A stretch of 64,000 bases of DNA from JAGVSR01 sp963786675 (lineage in GTDB: Bacteria > Pseudomonadota > Alphaproteobacteria > Rhizobiales > Hyphomicrobiaceae): contig CAWAZY010000005.1 in the NCBI GenBank assembly GCA_963786675.1, positions 248,001 to 312,000 of the forward strand. The letters are read 5' to 3'. This document shows, piece by piece, positions 46,194 through 54,667 of the stretch (position 1 is its first letter; every line of letters starts with the position of its first letter). A program made the translations under genes and the position numbers. A model generated the notes under the pieces. The model was not told the DNA's origin. It saw only the letters and a list, made by a program, of their open reading frames with translations, and searched no databases.

Positions 46194-46795
46194 GGCGTAT
46201 CGCGGCCCAGGCGCTGGCACTCGCGGCTTTGTGCTGGTCCGGGCCGCTTTGGGCGGCCGGGGACGGCACCGCGCCCGCGGCGTCTGTCACCTGGGACCAG
46301 CCCGCCAACATCCGCGACGCGGCCGAGCGTATTGGCAAGATCCAGCGCGCAAAGGGTGCCGACGGCGCCGTGAAATTCATCGACGCCTGTTACCGCACGC
46401 ATGGATTGGCGTCCGCCTACAGCGCGCCATTCGAGGGCTGCATCGCGCAGGACTATCTGCTGACCAAGCTTTTGACCCGCATCTATGGCCGCCTGTCGCC
46501 CGAAGCCTTGCGCAAGATCGGGGCTCCGTCAGCCGAATTGCTCGCGCAATCGATGGGCCGCCGGGTGGTCGCCGCGTTCTCGCAGTACAAGGTGACGGCG
46601 GCGGAGGCTGAGAAATTCAAGGTCGAAGTGGACCGGCACGGATTACCGGTTTTCCTCAAGGTCGTGTTTCCGAAATCGACCGGGGACATCGAGGCCCTGG
46701 AGAAGTCGGGTCAGATGCCCGCAGAGGAAGATGGCGATGCGCCGGCTGAAGGCGCACCAGCCGGCGACGACACAAAAGACAACGGGAAGAACTAA
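46190..46795 (+). CDS. Secreted protein of unknown function inside the ilv operon
   Basis: 201 residues from a GTG that overlaps the ilvB stop (GTGA). A signal peptide (IAAQALALAALCWSGPLWAAG) is followed by a helical domain with two Cys (IDACYRTHGLASAYSAPFEG, then CIAQDYLLTKLLTRIYGRLS) and an acidic low-complexity end (AEEDGDAPAEGAPAGDDTKD). The family is not recognised. ilvH starts 5 bases downstream. A periplasmic protein in this place is unexpected, and coupling suggests it is made along with acetolactate synthase. Confidence 0.75.
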   Translation: MRRIAAQALALAALCWSGPLWAAGDGTAPAASVTWDQPANIRDAAERIGKIQRAKGADGAVKFIDACYRTHGLASAYSAPFEGCIAQDYLLTKLLTRIYGRLSPEALRKIGAPSAELLAQSMGRRVVAAFSQYKVTAAEAEKFKVEVDRHGLPVFLKVVFPKSTGDIEALEKSGQMPAEEDGDAPAEGAPAGDDTKDNGKN

Positions 46796-46799
46796 CGCC

Positions 46800-47345
46800 A
46801 TGGCCAACCCCAATCCGCAAAGCCACTATGTCGGCCCGTCTATCACGCAGGATGTGGTCTCGCGCACGCTGTCGGTTGTCGTCGACAACGAGCCGGGCGT
46901 GCTTGCGCGCGTGATCGGCCTCTTTACGGCGCGCGGCTACAACATCGACAGCCTGACCGTGACCGAGACCGAGCACGAACGGCATGTCTCGCGGATCACC
47001 ATCGTCACCCGCGGCACGCCCGCCGTGATCGAGCAGATCAAGCATCAGCTGGAACGTCTGGTGCCGGTGCACCGGGTGCGCGATCTCACCGGCGAAGGCG
47101 TATCGCTGGAGCGCGAACTGGCCCTGGTGAAGGTGTCCGGCAAGGGGGAGAAGCGCATCGAGGCGCTGCGTCTCGCCGAGATTTTCCGTTGCCAGGTCGT
47201 CGATACCTCGACGGAGCACTTCGTGTTCGAGATCACCGGCAAGGCCTCCAAGATCGAGACCTTCATCGGCATCATGCGCGAACTGGGTCTGGTGGAGGTG
47301 AGCCGGACGGGTATCGCCGCCATCGGGCGCGGCGCGGCCGCCTGA
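46800..47345 (+). CDS. ilvH: Acetolactate synthase small (regulatory) subunit
   Basis: 181 residues. N-terminal ACT domain: TLSVVVDNEPGVLARVIGLF, then ARGYNIDSLTVTETE; a second domain runs from RLVPVHRVRDLTGE to GIAAIGRG. It activates the large subunit and confers feedback inhibition, usually by valine. Follows the secreted-protein gene by 5 bases and ends before a strong terminator. Confidence 0.95.
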   Translation: MANPNPQSHYVGPSITQDVVSRTLSVVVDNEPGVLARVIGLFTARGYNIDSLTVTETEHERHVSRITIVTRGTPAVIEQIKHQLERLVPVHRVRDLTGEGVSLERELALVKVSGKGEKRIEALRLAEIFRCQVVDTSTEHFVFEITGKASKIETFIGIMRELGLVEVSRTGIAAIGRGAAA

Positions 47346-47363
47346 GGCATCCCGGCAAACGTA

Positions 47364-47398
47364 AAAGGGCGGTCCAGCCGCACGGCTGTCCGCCCTTT
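47364..47398. terminator. Intrinsic terminator of the ilvB-ilvH operon
   Basis: Stem AAAGGGCGG...CCGCCCTTT with a nested CAGCCG/CGGCTG stem. The outer A/T pairs supply a short T-run in both directions, so it may also serve the converging DUF1190-type gene. Confidence 0.8.
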
Positions 47399-47441
47399 GG
47401 ATTGGTCTGTAACGGGTTCGGCCTGTTGGCCAGGACCCCGC

Positions 47442-47939
47442 TTACATCACCTTCTTGCGCTGCTTCTTCCCGTCCATGTACAGCTCGGAGGCATGGGTCG
47501 CGCTCTTGGTGAAGTTGAGGTTCTCGTCGTCGAGGCTCAGAACGGTGTTGCCCGCATTGCGGAAACCGGCGGTGGTATCCTGCACGGGATAAAGCGGGAC
47601 GGCGGAGGGCTTGTCCGACAGAGTCATATGAAAGGCGGTCAGGCGCGGACGGTACTCGGTTTCGTCCATGCGCTCGCACTTGCCTTCGCCTTCGGTCGTT
47701 TCGCAGGCTTTCAGCGAGCGGTACTTGGCGGCCGACTTATTGTGGACCGCCACGGCCGAGGCGATGATTTCGGTGCAGGCCTCGTAGCTGAGCCCTGCGT
47801 TGTCGGCGCAATCGACGGCAGACGTGACGATGAATTGTTTGGCTTTGGCCTTGGGCTCGCCGCCGCCATTGCCGCAACCGGTGAGTGCGAGTGCTGAGGC
47901 AAGAATGAGGAGCGCGCGGCGCGAATTCAGGGAGAGCAT
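47442..47939 (-). CDS. Lipoprotein with DUF1190/YgiB-like Cys pattern
   Basis: 165 residues. The signal ends in a lipobox (ALTGC), so Cys22 should be lipidated. The mature part shows SAVDCADNAGLSYEACTEII and AKYRSLKACETTEGEGKCER, a Cys spacing like that of YgiB (DUF1190) proteins. It ends with a basic tail (MDGKKQRKKVM). The function is unknown. It converges on ilvH. Confidence 0.7.
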   Translation of the reverse strand: MLSLNSRRALLILASALALTGCGNGGGEPKAKAKQFIVTSAVDCADNAGLSYEACTEIIASAVAVHNKSAAKYRSLKACETTEGEGKCERMDETEYRPRLTAFHMTLSDKPSAVPLYPVQDTTAGFRNAGNTVLSLDDENLNFTKSATHASELYMDGKKQRKKVM

Positions 47940-48294
47940 GGGCAGCCTGCGGTTTTGAAACGGACCTAAGCTCTGATTGCTAACGCAACAGCGGTTGCAG
48001 TTCGGTTAACCGCGCGATAAGGGGAGTTCCTGATCCGGGTACCCTAGGGGTTCCCAAGGGCCTGGAAGCCGCCACAACGGCATTTGTCGCATCCGCCCGA
48101 ACGGGCGGGGCCGTTGCCCGGCGCGCAAGTCACAGGTAGGGTCCGCTCGCGTTTCGCGCCCCTGCCGCCTTGCCGGGCGGTCCGATCCCACGCATACCGC
48201 GCGCTGCTGCAGGCGGCACGTGCCAGACGGCTCGCCGGTGTTTCAACCGCCGCGCGGGAATGAACGAGACCTTAGAACCGAAGAAGAGAGAGCC
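47940..48294. other. Gene-free region upstream of ilvC
   Basis: 355 bases between the divergent lipoprotein gene and ilvC. I see no coding region and no leucine-, valine- or isoleucine-rich leader peptide; the promoters of both genes must lie here. A short overlapping reading at 48260 is out of frame with ilvC. Confidence 0.5.
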
Positions 48295-49314
48295 ATGCGC
48301 GTCTATTACGATCGTGATGCCGACCTGAACCTCATCAAGACCAAGAAGGTCGCCATTGTTGGCTACGGCAGCCAGGGCCATGCGCATGCCCTCAACTTGC
48401 GGGACAGCGGCGTGAAGGATGTCACCATCGCGCTGCGCAAGGGCTCGGCCTCGGCCCAGAAGGCCGAGAAGGAAGGCCTCAAGGTCATGGACGTCGCGGA
48501 CGCGGCCAAGTGGGCTGACGTCATCATGATGCTGACGCCCGACGAACTGCAGGGCGACATCTATCGCGACCACCTGCACGACAACATGAAGAAGGGCGCC
48601 GCGCTCATGTTCGCGCATGGGCTCAACGTCCACTTCAATCTCATCGAGCCGCGCGCTGACCTTGACGTCGGCATGGTGGCGCCGAAGGGTCCCGGCCACA
48701 CGGTTCGCGGCGAATACCTGAAGGGCGGCGGCGTACCCTGCCTCATTGCGATCCACCAGGATAAATCCGGCAACGCCCATGACCTGTTCCTGTCGTACGC
48801 CTCGGGCGTCGGCGGCGGACGCTCCGGCGTCATCGAGACGACATTCAAGGAAGAGTGCGAGACGGACTTGTTCGGCGAGCAGGCCGTGCTCTGCGGCGGC
48901 CTTGTGGAACTGATCCGTGCTGGCTTCGAGACGCTGGTCGAGGCGGGCTATGCGCCGGAAATGGCCTACTTCGAGTGCCTGCACGAAGTGAAGCTCATCG
49001 TCGACCTCATCTACGAGGGCGGCATTGCCAACATGAACTACTCGATCTCGAACACGGCCGAATACGGCGAATACAGCACCGGCCCGCGCATCATCACGGC
49101 CGAGACGAAGGCCGAAATGAAGCGCGTTCTGGAAGATATCCAGTCGGGACGCTTCACGCGCGACTGGATGCTGGAGTGCAAGGCCGGCCAGCCGAGCTTC
49201 AAGGCCACGCGCCGCAACAACGACGCACACCAGATCGAAGAGGTGGGTGCGCGCCTGCGCGAGATGATGCCCTGGATCGGCAAGAACAAGCTGGTCGACA
49301 AGGGCCGCAACTAA
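48295..49314 (+). CDS. ilvC: Ketol-acid reductoisomerase
   Basis: Second step of branched-chain synthesis; NADPH- and Mg-dependent. 339 residues (class I, short form): YYDRDADLNLIKTKKVAIVG, cofactor loop GYGSQGHAHALNLRDSG, PKGPGHTVRGEY, DLFGEQAVLCGG and E(x)4-type metal ligands in FECLHEVKLIVDLIYEGG. ATG 48295 starts the normal N-terminus (MRVYYDRDAD); the ribosome site AGAGAG is weak. A strong terminator follows. Confidence 0.96.
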   Translation: MRVYYDRDADLNLIKTKKVAIVGYGSQGHAHALNLRDSGVKDVTIALRKGSASAQKAEKEGLKVMDVADAAKWADVIMMLTPDELQGDIYRDHLHDNMKKGAALMFAHGLNVHFNLIEPRADLDVGMVAPKGPGHTVRGEYLKGGGVPCLIAIHQDKSGNAHDLFLSYASGVGGGRSGVIETTFKEECETDLFGEQAVLCGGLVELIRAGFETLVEAGYAPEMAYFECLHEVKLIVDLIYEGGIANMNYSISNTAEYGEYSTGPRIITAETKAEMKRVLEDIQSGRFTRDWMLECKAGQPSFKATRRNNDAHQIEEVGARLREMMPWIGKNKLVDKGRN

Positions 49315-49340
49315 GCCGCGATCAATTTGAAGAGACGAAC

Positions 49341-49368
49341 GGCCCGCGCATCACGCGATGCGCGGGCC
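49341..49368 (+). terminator. Intrinsic terminator of ilvC
   Basis: A 12-bp perfect stem, GGCCCGCGCATC with GATGCGCGGGCC, a 4-base loop and then TTATTTTA on the plus strand. Confidence 0.9.
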
Positions 49369-49384
49369 GCTTATTTTAGGGCGA

Positions 49385-50681
49385 TCAGAGCAAATTGGGC
49401 GACGGCGTGGCTCTCATTCGCTGTCGCGCTCGTAGAATTCTGTTGCCGATGATGAGAAGCGACGGTGCCTCGCGCTCGCCCTGAAAGCCGAAGAGATAGG
49501 ACGTCGCAGCGCCGTCCGCTCCCGTCAGGGTGATGGTGCGGGCCGCTATTGTGTAGCGCGCGCTGTCACCGCCTTCACGCGCCGCCGAGCGCTTCAGGCT
49601 GCCATCGTCGTAGAAGCTCAGATGGTCGGGAAGGTCTGCCGTCGCCGCACCGCCCGCGCCCACATAGTGCCCCGCGAAGGCCATGGACGCGGCCGCTGCG
49701 AAGGTCTTGGCTGCCTTGGCGACCGCAGTACCCTGTGTGTCGTCGCCGAAGGCCAGGGCATATCCCTCGCCGTCACGTTGCCAGCGGCCGGCACCCGGAC
49801 TGCCGAGCGGCCGCGTTGTGGCATCGAACGCCGCCGGCGCGCGGGCTTCGTTTTCGAACACCCGTCCGTCCGACAGCAACAGGGCTGTGATGGACTTCGG
49901 GTCGACCGCGCTCGCCGGATCCGATCCGTCGAAGGTAAACCGCAGATAGTGGATGACATCCTCAACCAGGGAATTGGGGTCAGCGGGCGGGTTCGCCTCC
50001 GGGTCCGCCTTGTCCGGTGCGGCGTCGCCCTCATCGCCGGGCTGGCCTTCAGGCCCGTCGTCCGATGACTTGAGGCGCAGATCCGGTGTCACGATCAAGC
50101 CGTCGGCCCGCCACGCTTCGAGGCGCGCACGCGCGGTCAACAGAATGGGATCGGTCTCGGCCATTCCATTGGGTGCTGCCAGCAGAATGATCTTGGGTGC
50201 CCGCCCGCATCCGGTAGCCTGTGACTTCCACCCGGGTTTCGACGCCGTCTTCCGTCATCACCGTGAGCGGTAGCATCAGTCCCGGCGGCACACCCGCCGA
50301 GGCCGGCAAGGGGACCAGCGGCCCAGACGGACGTATGTCGCCGACCATATCTTCGATGAGGGCGGGCACTTCGTCGCTAAAGGCGGCCCGCAAGTCCCTG
50401 CCGGTCTGGATCGCCGGTGCCAAGATGATCGTCAGGGTGCCGGCGTCGGTTGCTGGGGCATAGTAGGAGATCACGTCGCTGACGGTGCGCGTCCAGCCGT
50501 CGGGGAACTGACCAAGGCTGTCGCGCGAGGGATTGCTCTGCGCCAACAGGCTCCCGCCGAACACAGCCATTGACGCCAAGCAAACCGCGACGGCGATGCC
50601 GGCCAGCAGGCCGAAGGGCAGGGACGCCCGGGGGTGCTTGCGGCATGGGCGGGTGGCGTGTCGGGGACGTGGATCGGTCAT
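49385..50681 (-). pseudogene. Membrane-anchored protein of unknown function, frameshifted
   Basis: Two overlapping readings look like one protein of about 430 residues. The N-terminal part has a signal anchor (LLAGIAVAVCLASMAVFGGS) and GWTRTVSDVISYYAPATDAG; it runs to GVETRVEVTGYRMRAG. After a one-base shift at about 50194-50206 it would continue PKIILLAAPNGMAE in the other frame, then an acidic linker and a beta-rich end (LSFYDDGSLKRSAAREGG, then GADGAATSYLFGFQG). No family recognised. It is divergent from the channel gene at 50886, with about 200 bases between. Confidence 0.6.
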
Positions 50682-50885
50682 GGCGGATGATCATCGCATG
50701 GTCCGCGCGCGTTGCCATCCCCAGCGTTTTCCACCAAGGCCCCGTCATGTTGACGGGCGTTCAGTGGCCAGCCAGTGGGGGGATACGCACGCCAATGCGG
50801 CAATTGCAACCGCCGCGCCCGCCCAATCGGCTGGACGGCTGATTGTCCGGCGTCTGAGCACAAGCTAGTGTCACCAAAATTTTGC

Positions 50886-51944
50886 ATGGCACAGGAGCCT
50901 GATTTGCACCGATCCGCATTCGTTAAGTTGGCTGGCAGCCTGATGGCGGCCCTGTGCGCGTTCGCATCACCCGTGTTCGCCGGCGATGGCGCGCCACCGG
51001 GCGTCGAAGCTGCCGCAAAAGAGAGTGCGTCCGCACCCGGCCCGCAGGACGTCGTCATCGGTGCCTACATCAACGACATCCAGGAACTGGATTTCCGCAC
51101 CCACAGCTACGCGGTCGATCTCTACATCTGGTTCCGGTGGCGTGATAAGGCGATCGATCCCTCGAAGACGCTCGAATTCATGAACCGCTTTGCCCCCGAC
51201 GACCACGTGCGCGATGCGATCTATGAAGAGCCGAAGGAACTGCCCGACGGAAGTTTCTATTCCATCGTGCGCAACCAGGGCCGTTTTGCATCCAAGATGC
51301 TGCTGGCGGATTATCCCTTCGACCGGCAGGAATTGAAGATTGAGTTCGAGGACAACGCCAGCGGCGCCGAAAGCCAAGTCTACCTTCCAGACGCCAATCC
51401 GATCACCTTGTCGCCGTCCATTACACTCCCGGGCTTGAAGATCGGCCAGCCCAGGTTGGTGGTGCGTCACAATCAATATCCAACCAACTTCGGCGATCCG
51501 ACCGTGGGCGATAGCGAAGCCTACTCGCGTGCTGCGCTGATCGTGCCGGTCGAGCGGCCCCTGACGGCGTTGTCAGTCAAGACATTCCTGCCGATCCTGC
51601 TCATTCTGGCTTGCGCGGGGCTGGTGCTTTTCATCCGGCCGCAATTCATCGATGCGCGCGTGGGGCTTGGCATCACCGCACTGCTGACCTTGGTCGCCCT
51701 GCAACTGGCCGGGGGTAGCAGCCTGCCGGAGGTCGATTATCTGACGATGGTCGACAAGGTCTATCTGGCATCCTATGCCTTCATCATGTTCGTGTTGCTG
51801 CGTGTCGTACGGTCGTCGTGGATGACCGAGGACGGAGAAACAACGGCTGTCGTGGCCCGCCGGGACCGCGCGTGGTTCGCAGCGCTCTCGGTGGCGTATG
51901 GGGTGGCGATGGTTGTCATCGCCGCGGGCACGTTCAGGCCTTGA
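50886..51944 (+). CDS. Pentameric ligand-gated ion channel homologue (Cys-loop receptor family, prokaryotic type)
   Basis: 352 residues with a signal peptide (1-32), an extracellular beta-rich ligand domain and four membrane helices. The ligand domain shows VVIGAYINDIQELDF, YAVDLYIWFRWRD and YPFDRQELKIEF, where YPFD (143-146) marks the pro-loop that has cysteines only in animals. The pore part is M1 (about 232-250, FLPILLILACAGLVLFI), M2 (257-275, RVGLGITALLTLVALQL), M3 (286-308) and M4 (329-349). The LPEVDYLTMVDKVYLASYAF link between M2 and M3 is family-like. Ligand and ion selectivity cannot be told. A Nudix gene follows after 19 bases. Confidence 0.8.
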   Translation: MAQEPDLHRSAFVKLAGSLMAALCAFASPVFAGDGAPPGVEAAAKESASAPGPQDVVIGAYINDIQELDFRTHSYAVDLYIWFRWRDKAIDPSKTLEFMNRFAPDDHVRDAIYEEPKELPDGSFYSIVRNQGRFASKMLLADYPFDRQELKIEFEDNASGAESQVYLPDANPITLSPSITLPGLKIGQPRLVVRHNQYPTNFGDPTVGDSEAYSRAALIVPVERPLTALSVKTFLPILLILACAGLVLFIRPQFIDARVGLGITALLTLVALQLAGGSSLPEVDYLTMVDKVYLASYAFIMFVLLRVVRSSWMTEDGETTAVVARRDRAWFAALSVAYGVAMVVIAAGTFRP

Positions 51945-51963
51945 ATTCCACGTGGGAGCGACC

Positions 51964-52707
51964 GTGATCAGTGCCAGTGTTGAGACATCCACCGCCCAAG
52001 TCTTCAGGGTTGAGATGTGCGACCTGCGGCTGGTTCCCGGCACCTGGGACTTTGCCGAGGTGAACGCGGCGGCAATTGACGCGCACTGGGAACGCCGCCG
52101 CGCCGAGGCGCCCGCGTTCTTTAATGGGCGCATTCATGTGATGACATCGTGTGTGCGGGACGGCGCGACGTTCGCCGGCCGCTTCATCGCGGTCGACTTC
52201 AAACCGTTTTTGTACTGGCACGAGACGGGTGAAGCCGACCGGAGCGTTTACGATGCCTTCGGCTCGGGCGTATTGTGGTCCGCGGATGGCGCGGTTCTTC
52301 TGGGCCGACAACGGGCCGGCAACATCAACGCGGGTCTCACGTATCCGCCCGGCGGCTTCATCGATGCCCGCGATGTGGATCCGGATGGACGCATTGACGT
52401 GGCCGGCAGCGTCCGCCGTGAATTGGCGGAGGAGACGGGGGTCGATCCGGCCGGGCTGCGGCAATTGCCGGGTCACGTGGTCACCTGCGCCGGGCAACAG
52501 GTTTCGATTGCGACGCAGTTCGTCTCGCCCTTGTCCGCCGTGGAACTAGTGTCCAGCATCGGATCGCACTTGGCCGCCGACAGCGACGGCGAACTGGAGG
52601 CCATCGTGGCCATGCGGACGCCGGCCGATCTGGAGGACGTTGCGATGCCCGCTTTTACCCGTCATCTGATGGGTTTCCTGTTCGCATCCGCACCTGGGCG
52701 GCCATAG
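51964..52707 (+). CDS. Nudix hydrolase-like protein
   Basis: About 247 residues from GTG 51964, preceded by GGGAG. The Nudix core is GGFIDARDVDPDGRIDVAGS leading into RRELAEETGV, so the catalytic REx2EE part is intact, while the region before it carries an insertion and lacks the usual Glu. The N-terminal half holds FIAVDFKPFLYWHETGEADR and a VYDAFGSGVLWSADGAVLLG strand. Nucleoside-diphosphate-linked substrates are typical. It may be cotranscribed with the channel gene. Confidence 0.82.
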   Translation: MISASVETSTAQVFRVEMCDLRLVPGTWDFAEVNAAAIDAHWERRRAEAPAFFNGRIHVMTSCVRDGATFAGRFIAVDFKPFLYWHETGEADRSVYDAFGSGVLWSADGAVLLGRQRAGNINAGLTYPPGGFIDARDVDPDGRIDVAGSVRRELAEETGVDPAGLRQLPGHVVTCAGQQVSIATQFVSPLSAVELVSSIGSHLAADSDGELEAIVAMRTPADLEDVAMPAFTRHLMGFLFASAPGRP

Positions 52708-52782
52708 GCCGCTCAAGAGGACTATCGCGGCGGGCGGAAAGTACGCTAAGTGCCCCCACCCGATCCGGGCAGAGGGGCCCCT

Positions 52783-53694
52783 ATGCGACTGACATTCCAG
52801 ACTGTTGATGTTTTCACCGAGACGTGTCTCGGCGGCAATCCCTTGGCTATCGTCGAGGCCCCGGACAAACTCGACGATGCGCTGATGCAAAGGATTGCGC
52901 GGGAGTTCAATCTCTCCGAGACGGTGTTCGTCTTTCCCCCGGACAACCCCGCCCATTCAGCTCAGATGCGGATCTTCACGCCAGTGCAGGAAGTGCCATT
53001 TGCCGGTCATCCGACGGTCGGAACGGCGGCTGTGCTGGCCGAGAAGAAGTATGCCGCTTCGAATGGAAATTCCGATTGTCTGATCGTATTGGAACAGCAG
53101 GTGGGCAATTTGCGCGTCGGCGTCAGGTTGCGCCCCGGCGCCGCACCGTTCGCCGAATTCGATGCCCCGCGGCTGCCGTCGGCTGCCGGCAGCCTCCAGG
53201 CCGTGGATCTTCTCGCGGCGGGACTGGGGCTGATTCCGAGCGAAATTGGCTTCGAGAACCACCGGCCGGTCTGCTACGCGGCGGGCAACGCTTTCGCCTT
53301 CGTGCCCGTCTCCACGCGCGAGGCCATCGCCAAGGCGCGGATCAATGGGGAGCACTGGGCCAAGGCATTTCGCGGACAAGGGTTTCTGGGCGTCTATCTC
53401 TATACGCGCCAATGCGAGCACAAGGGCTCCGCCTTCCATGCCCGTATGTTTGCGCCCGATGCCGGTGTCCCGGAAGATCCCGCGACAGGTTCGGCGGCGG
53501 TCGGTCTTGCCGGCGTCATCCACCAATTCGACGATTTGCCCGATGGCACGCATCGGCGCACGGTTGAGCAGGGCTTTGAAATGGGGCGCCCGAGCTTCAT
53601 TTCTCTCGCTCTGAATGTGGTCGGCGACGAGCTGAAGGGCGTCCGGATCGGCGGACACGCGGTGCAGGTCAGCAACGGTGTGATGTCCATCTGA
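52783..53694 (+). CDS. PhzF family isomerase-like protein
   Basis: 303 residues. PhzF fold signatures: FQTVDVFTETCLGGNPLAIV at the start, the catalytic Glu in FNLSETVFVFPP, RIFTPVQEVPFAGHPTVGTA, and AGVPEDPATGSAAVGLAGVI in the second half. Many relatives have unknown substrates; PhzF itself isomerises a phenazine precursor, but there is no phenazine cluster here. A tandem 15-bp duplication covers its stop codon. Confidence 0.92.
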   Translation: MRLTFQTVDVFTETCLGGNPLAIVEAPDKLDDALMQRIAREFNLSETVFVFPPDNPAHSAQMRIFTPVQEVPFAGHPTVGTAAVLAEKKYAASNGNSDCLIVLEQQVGNLRVGVRLRPGAAPFAEFDAPRLPSAAGSLQAVDLLAAGLGLIPSEIGFENHRPVCYAAGNAFAFVPVSTREAIAKARINGEHWAKAFRGQGFLGVYLYTRQCEHKGSAFHARMFAPDAGVPEDPATGSAAVGLAGVIHQFDDLPDGTHRRTVEQGFEMGRPSFISLALNVVGDELKGVRIGGHAVQVSNGVMSI

Positions 53695-53715
53695 TCCGGC
53701 TCCATCTGATCCGGC
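53686..53715. repeat. 15-bp tandem duplication over the phzF-type stop codon
   Basis: TCCATCTGATCCGGC occurs twice in direct succession (53686-53700 and 53701-53715). The TGA inside the first copy ends the gene; the second lies just beyond. Confidence 0.95.
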
Positions 53716-53733
53716 GGCGGTTGACGCCGCCGG
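53711..53733. terminator. GC-rich hairpin between converging genes
   Basis: CCGGCGGCG pairs with CGCCGCCGG around a 5-base loop, after the PhzF gene and before the end of the cytochrome b561 gene. No T-run follows. Confidence 0.5.
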
Positions 53734-53747
53734 ACGTTCGCGCGGGC

Positions 53748-54305
53748 TCAAGCCGCCGATTTGTGCGGCAGCATGCGCCGCAGCGTGGTGTCTTTCAACA
53801 CGTGGTGATGCACCAGGGCTGCCACCGCATGGAGGCCGATCAAGACATAGCCGACGGTCGCCAGCGTTTCGTGGACTTCCTCCAACCGCCCGTCCCAGAT
53901 CTTGTCAGGCCCGATGAGCGGGGGAAGGCTCAGGCCATAAAACACGATGGTCTTGCCTTCGGCGCTGAGCAGTAGCCAGCCGATGACAGGCATGGCCACC
54001 AAGAACGCATAGAGTGCGATGTGCAGGAACTTGGCCGCCTGGGCGTGCATGGGAGCCAGCGGCGGTTCGATGGCCGGTGCGGGCCCTGACGTGAAGCGCA
54101 TAACAATTCGCGCCAGAGTCAGGCCGAGAATCGTGAGGCCGAGACTGTAGTGTGTGGCTTTCATCAGCTCGCGTCCGTCACTGCCACGCGGAAAGATGTC
54201 CTTGAACTCCATCAGGGCGTAGGTGGCGGCGATGAGGACCAGCGTCAGCCAGTGGAGTCTGATGAGGGTCAGGGGATAGCGGTGATCGGGCTGGGTCTTG
54301 TCCAT
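53748..54305 (-). CDS. Cytochrome b561
   Basis: 185 residues, four membrane helices with paired heme-ligand His: LIRLHWLTLVLIAATYALM, ATHYSLGLTILGLTLARI, KFLHIALYAFLVAMPVIGWL and VLIGLHAVAALVHHHVLKD. This diheme protein passes electrons from ubiquinol, for example to superoxide or periplasmic partners. The length and the typical HHHVLKDTTLRRMLP end agree with the family. Confidence 0.92.
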   Translation of the reverse strand: MDKTQPDHRYPLTLIRLHWLTLVLIAATYALMEFKDIFPRGSDGRELMKATHYSLGLTILGLTLARIVMRFTSGPAPAIEPPLAPMHAQAAKFLHIALYAFLVAMPVIGWLLLSAEGKTIVFYGLSLPPLIGPDKIWDGRLEEVHETLATVGYVLIGLHAVAALVHHHVLKDTTLRRMLPHKSAA

Positions 54306-54564
54306 GGGAGCACCTCTTGGTGGACGTCATGACACCGCTTTAGCCTGTTCGGCCTGACGTCGGGCTGACGTAAGAGTGGCGGGCACACTTTAAAAGGCCG
54401 GAAAGGCAGGGCGATTTCAGCGCATTGTCAACTTCTGCGGCGTATTGTACGAGTGGACAACGTCCATAGTCTTGATTTTGAGCATGCGCCAAGGGTCCAC
54501 AGAGCCTGGATTTTTCGCCTCCGCCGGGATGATCCCCGCGGAGACGCCGGGGGTTGCGCGTCCG

Positions 54565-54606
54565 ATGGGCACACATCTTCTGGTCCTGCTCCTTACCGGC
54601 CCCTGA
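54565..54606 (+). CDS. Leucine-rich leader peptide of leuA
   Basis: A 13-codon reading MGTHLLVLLLTGP: five Leu and a Val in a run of six codons, then a stop. It ends inside a sequence that can form alternative hairpins, 130 bases before leuA. This is the classical layout of transcription attenuation by leucine supply. It is too short for routine gene calling. The ribosome site is poor, which lowers certainty. Confidence 0.72.
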   Translation: MGTHLLVLLLTGP

Positions 54607-54654
54607 GCCGGGGCGACCGCGCAGGGCTTTAGCCACGCGGTCCGGTGCTCAGGG
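54601..54654 (+). promoter_or_regulatory. Attenuator-like structure downstream of the leader peptide
   Basis: A hairpin pairs GACCGCG (54615-54621) with CGCGGTC (54636-54642), with an inner GGCT/AGCC stem. An enclosing helix pairs CCCTGAGCCGG (54601-54611, which contains the leader stop codon) with CCGG(TG)CTCAGGG (54642-54654). A ribosome stalled on the leucine codons or sitting at the stop would block the 54601-54611 arm differently. No T-run follows, so control may act on translation rather than on termination. Confidence 0.6.
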
Positions 54655-54667
54655 GAGGGACCAGACC

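Noticed and set aside
49385..50164. Independent gene starting at the ATG at 50164
   Set aside because: The sequence just upstream continues sensibly in the same frame (PKIILLAAPNG), so this ATG is more likely internal to a frameshifted gene.
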